Source: Chloroflexota bacterium (GTDB lineage Bacteria; Chloroflexota; Anaerolineae; Anaerolineales; UBA11858). From it: a DNA stretch of 5,569 bases. This document shows positions 1 to 2,962 of the stretch, piece by piece. Position 1 is the stretch's first letter, and each line of letters starts with the position of its first letter. The stretch lies in NCBI GenBank assembly GCA_003513015.1, contig DOTA01000204.1, forward strand, positions 1 to 5,569, written 5' to 3'. The position numbers and the translations under genes are program-made. Under the pieces are notes generated by a model. It had not been told where the DNA came from and ran no database searches. It saw only the letters and a list, made by a program, of their open reading frames with translations.

Positions 1-741
1 CGAAAGTGCGCCAATGCTGATGCGTCCGCCATCCAGTGTTTTGAGGGTTTGGTGCAAGCCGCGGTTTTCTTCTCCAAGCAGGTTTTCCTGGGGCATGCGT
101 ACATTATCGTAGGTGATGGCGTTGCTGTGGCAGCCGCCCAGCCCCATCTTCTTTTCAGGTTGGCCGACATGCAACCCAGGGCTATCGCTGGGTACGATGA
201 ACATGCTCATCGCCTCGGAATCGCTGCGCGCCAGCGTGATGATGTAATCGGCATCCCCGGCGTTGGTGATCCACATTTTAGCACCGTTGATTACCCAGCT
301 ATCCCCATCCTTTTCGGCCCGCGTGCGAATACCTTGTAAATCGGAGCCAGCCTGGGGTTCGGTGAGCGCCAATGCTGCCAGTTTGCTTTGCCCACTTGTG
401 GCGCGCACCAGAAATTGCGCTTTTTGAGACTCGGTGCCGAATAAGGCAATCGGAGCTGTGCCCAAGCCATTATGGGCCGCGATAGTCAAACCGGTACCCC
501 CATCGCCCCAACCCAATTCTTCGATGGCTATCGCCGCGCTGACGGCATCTACGCCGGTGCCGCCGAATTCTTCGGTCACATTCAACCCCAATAACCCAAT
601 TTGCCCCATTTTTCGGATCGCAGGCCAGTTAAGTTCGTGGGTTTCATCTAACTCGGCAGCCTTGGGTTTGACTTCTTTGGCGACAAAATCATGCACGGCA
701 TCTTTCCACATGCGTTGTTCTTCGCTTAGGCTGAAATCCAT
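1..741 (-). CDS. Acyl-CoA dehydrogenase, N-terminal part (runs off left edge)
   Basis: Predicted FAD-dependent acyl-CoA dehydrogenase, which oxidises an acyl-CoA thioester to the trans-2-enoyl-CoA and passes electrons to electron-transfer flavoprotein. The reading frame is open from ATG 741-739 to the edge and gives 247 residues beginning MDFSLSEEQRMW, the usual family N-terminus. An all-helical N-terminal domain covers about residues 1-115. The first family signature, LTEPQAGSD (T127-D134), follows, then KMWITNAG with W157 in the flavin-contacting strand. The fragment ends in TLDGGRISIGALS, the start of the C-terminal helical domain. Family members are about 380 residues, so roughly a third, including the usual catalytic glutamate, lies outside the window. 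AGGAGG sits 4 nt before the ATG and supports this start. The acyl chain specificity cannot be read from this part. It lies 120 nt downstream of the C39-like gene on the same strand and has no convincing promoter of its own, so co-transcription is likely. Confidence 0.95.
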   Translation of the reverse strand, partial: MDFSLSEEQRMWKDAVHDFVAKEVKPKAAELDETHELNWPAIRKMGQIGLLGLNVTEEFGGTGVDAVSAAIAIEELGWGDGGTGLTIAAHNGLGTAPIALFGTESQKAQFLVRATSGQSKLAALALTEPQAGSDLQGIRTRAEKDGDSWVINGAKMWITNAGDADYIITLARSDSEAMSMFIVPSDSPGLHVGQPEKKMGLGGCHSNAITYDNVRMPQENLLGEENRGLHQTLKTLDGGRISIGALS

Positions 742-861
742 GGAACCTCCTGATTTTGTTGGATGTTTCGTAATTTGGAATGGTTGCTCTTTCAGGGATG
801 CGCTAATCCTTGAAAGAGCCTCAGACTCCCTTTCAGGTGGGATGCGTCAAATGATAAATTG
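742..861 (-). other. Intergenic spacer between C39-like gene and acyl-CoA dehydrogenase
   Basis: This 120-nt spacer holds no ORF. It contains the dehydrogenase ribosome-binding site (AGGAGG on the minus strand, complement of about 746-751) and the hairpin at 786-819. A TTGACG box lies on the minus strand (complement of 845-850), but no acceptable -10 hexamer occurs 16-18 nt beyond it, so I do not call a promoter. Confidence 0.6.
786..819 (-). repeat. 14-bp inverted repeat / mRNA hairpin in the spacer
   Basis: GCTCTTTCA (786-794) is the perfect reverse complement of TGAAAGAGC (811-819). The pairing continues inward through GGAT/ATCC with one G-T wobble, giving a stem of about 14 bp around a 6-nt loop. 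No T-run follows on either strand, so it is not a typical intrinsic terminator. It could be a processing or stability element, or a factor-binding dyad, between the two minus-strand genes. A further CTTTCAGG copy at about 830-837 gives the middle arm a second possible partner. Confidence 0.65.
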
Positions 862-1383
862 TCAAATACTTTCAATTTCTACCAGCAAACGTCCGGAATT
901 CTTCCATTTGACCTGAAAATCACTATCTGAAACCCAGTAGGTTTTTTGGGTTTGGTACTGGGTGTTGGCAAACCCCCAGCCTCGTTGTGGATCCCATTCT
1001 ACCAGGGTCATAATGTGCATCCAGGGTTTCGGCCGCCACTCACCGATGATGGGCATCAGGATGTGCCCATTGGCCAGTGCTGGACGCAGATACTCGATAG
1101 GGGTGCGAAACTGCCAACGGGCTTTCAGTTGATAATCCTTCATCACATCAACCACCCCCCAGGGAAAGGTGGCCCAATTGGGGATGCGGCGGATCACCGG
1201 TAAAAGGCCGCGCAGTCGTGGCTTATTCATCTGCTTGGCGAGCTCATCACCTTTAAGTTGTTGATTGCAAAAGGTGTTTAAAATGGTCGCTGTAGTGTAA
1301 GGTGCACAATCGTTGCTGCTACCCTGGAATTGCAAATGCTCAAAAATCTTTTGATGATAGGGGGACTGAACTGGTTGATTCAT
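862..1383 (-). CDS. C39-like (papain-fold) cysteine peptidase family protein
   Basis: A complete 173-residue protein resembling the Peptidase_C39-like / double-glycine-peptidase fold. It has Q20 six residues before C26 in FQGSSNDCAPYTTA, which matches the oxyanion Gln and nucleophile Cys of C39 (Q-x5-C). H123 in WMHIMTLVEWDP is the expected catalytic His. N140 in GWGFANTQ falls where the third triad residue (Asp or Asn) sits. There is no signal peptide, membrane segment or fused ABC transporter, so it is predicted to be cytosolic. It is therefore not a typical bacteriocin-exporter protease; its substrate is unknown, and it could be a non-proteolytic relative. GGAGA lies about 7 nt before ATG 1383-1381, supporting the start. 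The stop is TGA at 864-862. It is expressed from a candidate promoter at 1429-1457 and is probably co-transcribed with the downstream acyl-CoA dehydrogenase. Confidence 0.8.
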   Translation of the reverse strand: MNQPVQSPYHQKIFEHLQFQGSSNDCAPYTTATILNTFCNQQLKGDELAKQMNKPRLRGLLPVIRRIPNWATFPWGVVDVMKDYQLKARWQFRTPIEYLRPALANGHILMPIIGEWRPKPWMHIMTLVEWDPQRGWGFANTQYQTQKTYWVSDSDFQVKWKNSGRLLVEIESI

Positions 1384-1426
1384 AGTTGTTCTCCAATTTT
1401 TGGTTGATTCGATGTGTATTACTCCT

Positions 1427-1450
1427 CTATTCTAACGATTCGTAGAATAG
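1427..1450. promoter_or_regulatory. 8-bp dyad overlapping the minus-strand -10 box (candidate operator)
   Basis: CTATTCTA (1427-1434) and TAGAATAG (1443-1450) form a perfect inverted repeat around an 8-nt spacer. The left arm contains the whole -10 box of the C39-gene promoter, the position expected for a repressor site. No regulator gene is visible in the window. Confidence 0.45.
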
Positions 1451-1457
1451 GGCGCAA
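1429..1457 (-). promoter_or_regulatory. Candidate sigma-70 promoter of the C39-like gene
   Basis: On the minus strand, TTGCGC (complement of 1452-1457, 3/6 to consensus) and TAGAAT (complement of 1429-1434, 5/6) are separated by exactly 17 nt. Transcription would start near 1422 and give a leader of about 40 nt before the ATG at 1383. Confidence 0.5.
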
Positions 1458-1484
1458 GGTATTGCGAAAATTGAAAATGCTTCC

Positions 1485-1513
1485 TTGACTGGCTTATACC
1501 CCGGTGGTATAGT
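1485..1513 (+). promoter_or_regulatory. Near-consensus sigma-70 promoter, plus strand
   Basis: TTGACT (1485-1490) and TATAGT (1508-1513) each match the consensus at 5/6 and are spaced by 17 nt. The predicted start is about 1519-1521. This is the best promoter in the window, yet it lies about 375 nt upstream of the nearest plus-strand protein gene. A short dyad, TATACC (1495-1500)/GGTATA (1506-1511), sits inside the spacer and the -10 box and could be an operator. Confidence 0.65.
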
Positions 1514-1523
1514 TGCCGCCAAT

Positions 1524-1616
1524 ATGCAAACCAGCCTACGTATGACTCGTTTAGACAACACGACTGATACCAATAATAATTTGAGAATATTGGGGTGTTG
1601 GCGCGTGGCTAGATAG
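1524..1616 (+). CDS. Possible 30-residue leader peptide (weak)
   Basis: ATG 1524 begins only a few nucleotides after the predicted transcription start, so it would be translated leaderless; there is no ribosome-binding site. The 30 codons end at TAG 1614-1616. The frame spans attenuator arms 1 and 2 and stops 27 nt before arm 3, the geometry of a leader peptide. Residues 8-19 (TRLDNTTDTNNN) contain ten Asp, Asn or Thr, including three consecutive AAT codons at 1572-1580. An ORF of this length is common by chance, so the peptide itself is speculative. Confidence 0.2.
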   Translation: MQTSLRMTRLDNTTDTNNNLRILGCWRVAR

Positions 1617-1643
1617 ATACATCGAAAAACACAATCGCAAGAA

Positions 1644-1675
1644 GCCAACACCCCGGAACCCCCGGGGTGTTTTGT
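1644..1675 (+). terminator. Intrinsic terminator-like hairpin
   Basis: AACACCCCGG (1647-1656), a 5-nt loop (AACCC) and CCGGGGTGTT (1662-1671) make a perfect, GC-rich 10-bp stem. A short T-rich tail follows (TTTT at 1670-1673, then GTGTAA). The T-run lies on the plus-strand side, so plus-strand termination is favoured, although the tail is weaker than ideal. Confidence 0.6.
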
Positions 1676-1706
1676 GTAATGGGTAAAGATTTGCGCGTTT
1701 TGCCCT

Positions 1707-1735
1707 GAAACACTTTGCCGGTTTGAGTATATAAT
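1707..1735 (+). promoter_or_regulatory. Candidate promoter for the SPFH gene (distal)
   Basis: A perfect TATAAT (1730-1735) lies 17 nt after GAAACA (1707-1712, 3/6 to the -35 consensus). If used, transcription starts near 1742 with a leader of about 150 nt. Confidence 0.35.
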
Positions 1736-1798
1736 GCCGACGGTTATCAGTGCACATTCCTGCTATTTCAAAAAAGTGCGAAATATGGCCGCAATGGG

Positions 1799-1804
1799 TA
1801 TAAT
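1799..1804 (+). promoter_or_regulatory. Second TATAAT box (proximal)
   Basis: A perfect TATAAT lies 87 nt before the SPFH start codon. The sequence 17 nt upstream (GTGCGA) is a poor -35, so activator help or another sigma factor would be needed. A short TATTTC (1764-1769)/GAAATA (1780-1785) dyad overlaps the -35 zone. Transcription from here would begin near 1811, at the foot of the leader hairpin. Confidence 0.35.
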
Positions 1805-1812
1805 TTCTGTGT

Positions 1813-1864
1813 TGTTTTGCGGTGTCCCTGGTTAGTTTTGTTTCAAACAACAAACCGCAAAACA
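1813..1864 (+). promoter_or_regulatory. Long 5'-leader hairpin of the SPFH gene
   Basis: TGTTTTGCGGT (1813-1823) and ACCGCAAAACA (1854-1864) are perfect 11-bp reverse complements around a 30-nt apical region. That region holds its own small palindrome, TTGTT-TCA-AACAA (about 1838-1850). The stem ends 12 nt before the GAGGAG ribosome-binding site. It could protect the 5' end or regulate translation; no known riboswitch consensus is apparent. Confidence 0.55.
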
Positions 1865-1891
1865 CGATCACTCTTCGAGGAGTTATCAATT

Positions 1892-2872
1892 ATGAATAAC
1901 ACAATTGGCATTCTTGTGGGGGTTTTTGTTGGAATTTTGGTTTTATTGGCTTTGTTTGAATACAGAATTCGAAAGCCCGATTTTTTACTGTTATACGAAT
2001 CGAATGGGCAGATCAGCCTTCGCAAAGGGTTATTTTACCCGAGACATTTCAGTTTGCCGCTCCCTCGCACGACTTACCCCATCCGCTTGACCATAGAAGC
2101 TGCCGCGCTTGGGAACCTGGAAGTGCGCATTAAGTTGATCGGTTCGATTGCCCCCTCGGTTGAGCAAATTAACGCTTTGATTCGCATTGGGGGTTGGAAC
2201 TCGGAGGCCATCGTGCATGTTGCCGATGAAGTCCAGGTGCTTCTTCAGGGACTGGTCAAGGAATATGCCGAAAAGTATGAGATTCACGCGCTTTCCTCCA
2301 CTGAAATTTTGAGCTATTTGAACGAACGTTCTATGCTGATTCAGGAAAAATTTGGTGTTGAGGTGATTTCATTGGCCGTGCAGACTTTAGAGCCAATCGA
2401 CCCGGAGATTGGCGAAGCCCTGCGTCAGCAAGAGCAGGCGCGTCTGTTAGAGCAAACCGAGCGTTTGAATCATCAAGCACGTTCAGCGGCCGCCAAGGCA
2501 AAATTCCAGGCTGACGAAGAAATTTCGCGTCTGGAACACGAACTTGCCATGAAGAAACTTGAATTAAAGGGGACTTTACTCGGCAAAGAATCGGTGTTGG
2601 CCAAGAAGGGTCTCGAAGATGAGTTGGAGCGCAATCGCATGCGCCTCTCTTTTGAGCGAGATGAACTCGAAGTCCTCAAGAGCAGCCCTGAATTGTTGCT
2701 GCTGACCCCTCAGGCCGCACGGTTGGCTGAAGCCAGCCAAAATTTAAAGAACGCCCGCACCATCGTCTCATTTACGCCGCAGGAACTGGCACAAGGTTCT
2801 GAACTGCTGGGCGTTTTCCAAAGTTTGATGCAGCGGGCCTTAGAAGCGAAGCACGAGTCTTCTGGCGAATAG
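1892..2872 (+). CDS. SPFH/band-7 domain membrane protein
   Basis: A 326-residue protein of the stomatin/prohibitin/flotillin/HflK-C superfamily, predicted to be a membrane-anchored scaffold that assembles into oligomers and organises membrane microdomains or controls membrane proteases. One hydrophobic segment (residues 5-23) is followed by a basic RIRK. An SPFH-like domain covers about 30-178. A charged coiled coil covers about 172-265, starting with the family-typical EALRQQEQARLLEQTERL run. A non-helical tail (SPELLLLTPQAARLAEAS, about 265-282) leads to a final helix. The ATG at 1892 is chosen because GAGGAG lies 9 nt upstream and the membrane anchor follows at once; the frame is open from 1817, but that extension would run through the leader hairpin. 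No NfeD or protease partner gene is adjacent. The exact subfamily is not resolved. Confidence 0.88.
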   Translation: MNNTIGILVGVFVGILVLLALFEYRIRKPDFLLLYESNGQISLRKGLFYPRHFSLPLPRTTYPIRLTIEAAALGNLEVRIKLIGSIAPSVEQINALIRIGGWNSEAIVHVADEVQVLLQGLVKEYAEKYEIHALSSTEILSYLNERSMLIQEKFGVEVISLAVQTLEPIDPEIGEALRQQEQARLLEQTERLNHQARSAAAKAKFQADEEISRLEHELAMKKLELKGTLLGKESVLAKKGLEDELERNRMRLSFERDELEVLKSSPELLLLTPQAARLAEASQNLKNARTIVSFTPQELAQGSELLGVFQSLMQRALEAKHESSGE

Positions 2873-2882
2873 AACACGAAAC

Positions 2883-2943
2883 ACGCAGATTTGGCGGATC
2901 GACGCGGAGTATTTTTATCTGCGAATATTTACTAAATCCGCGT
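2883..2943. repeat. Imperfect palindrome of the ACGCAGAT/AATCCGCGT type
   Basis: ACGCAGATTT (2883-2892) pairs with AAATCCGCGT (2934-2943) with one mismatch. Nested inside, CGCGGA (2903-2908) pairs with TCTGCG (2918-2923) through one G-U. The CGCAGAT, CGCGGA, ATCTGCG and ATCCGCG words are variants of one motif. This resembles dispersed intergenic palindromes that I recall from environmental bacterial genomes. It fills the gap between the SPFH stop and the next start. It lacks a terminal T-run but could act as a transcription-attenuating or 3'-protecting stem. Confidence 0.55.
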
Positions 2944-2962
2944 GCCATTGAGAATTTATCCA

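Larger units (their letters stand above)
1520..1675 (+). ncRNA. Candidate small RNA or transcription attenuator leader
   Basis: A transcript from the promoter at 1485-1513 would meet a terminator-like hairpin after about 150 nt with no conventional gene in between. This means either a free-standing small RNA or a regulated leader. Four arms can pair in mutually exclusive ways. Arm 1 (CAACAC 1556-1561 plus CCAATA 1570-1575) pairs with arm 2 (TATTGG 1588-1593 plus GTGTTG 1595-1600). Arm 2 (GGGGTGTTGGC, 1592-1602) pairs perfectly over 11 bp with arm 3 (1644-1654). Arm 3 extended (1647-1656) pairs perfectly over 10 bp with arm 4 (1662-1671), forming the terminator. No known riboswitch or RNA family was recognised. 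Confidence 0.4.
1384..1891. other. 508-nt divergent control region without a conventional gene
   Basis: This lies between the divergently transcribed C39-like and SPFH genes. The ORFs seen here lack family resemblance and ribosome-binding sites. What it does hold is a minus-strand promoter with an overlapping dyad (1427-1457), a strong plus-strand promoter (1485-1513), an attenuator-like or small-RNA unit ending in a terminator hairpin (about 1520-1675), two further plus-strand TATAAT boxes (1730 and 1799) and a 5'-leader hairpin (1813-1864). Confidence 0.7.

Noticed and set aside
434..916. 160-codon plus-strand ORF
   Set aside because: It lies antisense across the acyl-CoA dehydrogenase start and the C39-like C-terminus, whose reading frames are well supported by family motifs. 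Its product is Pro/Ser-rich with no family resemblance.
1592..1654. Terminal inverted repeats of a miniature transposable element
   Set aside because: The 11-bp arms enclose only 41 nt, no target-site duplication flanks them, and the right arm is also a terminator arm. An RNA-structure explanation fits better.
1551..1889. 112-codon minus-strand ORF in the control region
   Set aside because: It has no ribosome-binding site or recognisable family and passes through the terminator stem, the TATAAT boxes and the leader hairpin. It is most likely a chance ORF.
1817..1891. N-terminal extension of the SPFH protein from ATG 1817
   Set aside because: The extra 25 residues would be encoded by the leader hairpin. 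ATG 1892 has GAGGAG at 9 nt and directly begins the membrane anchor.
1384..1891. tRNA, CRISPR array or known riboswitch in the long gap
   Set aside because: There is no cloverleaf with a T-loop TTC motif, no regularly spaced direct repeats, and no riboswitch consensus that I recognise.
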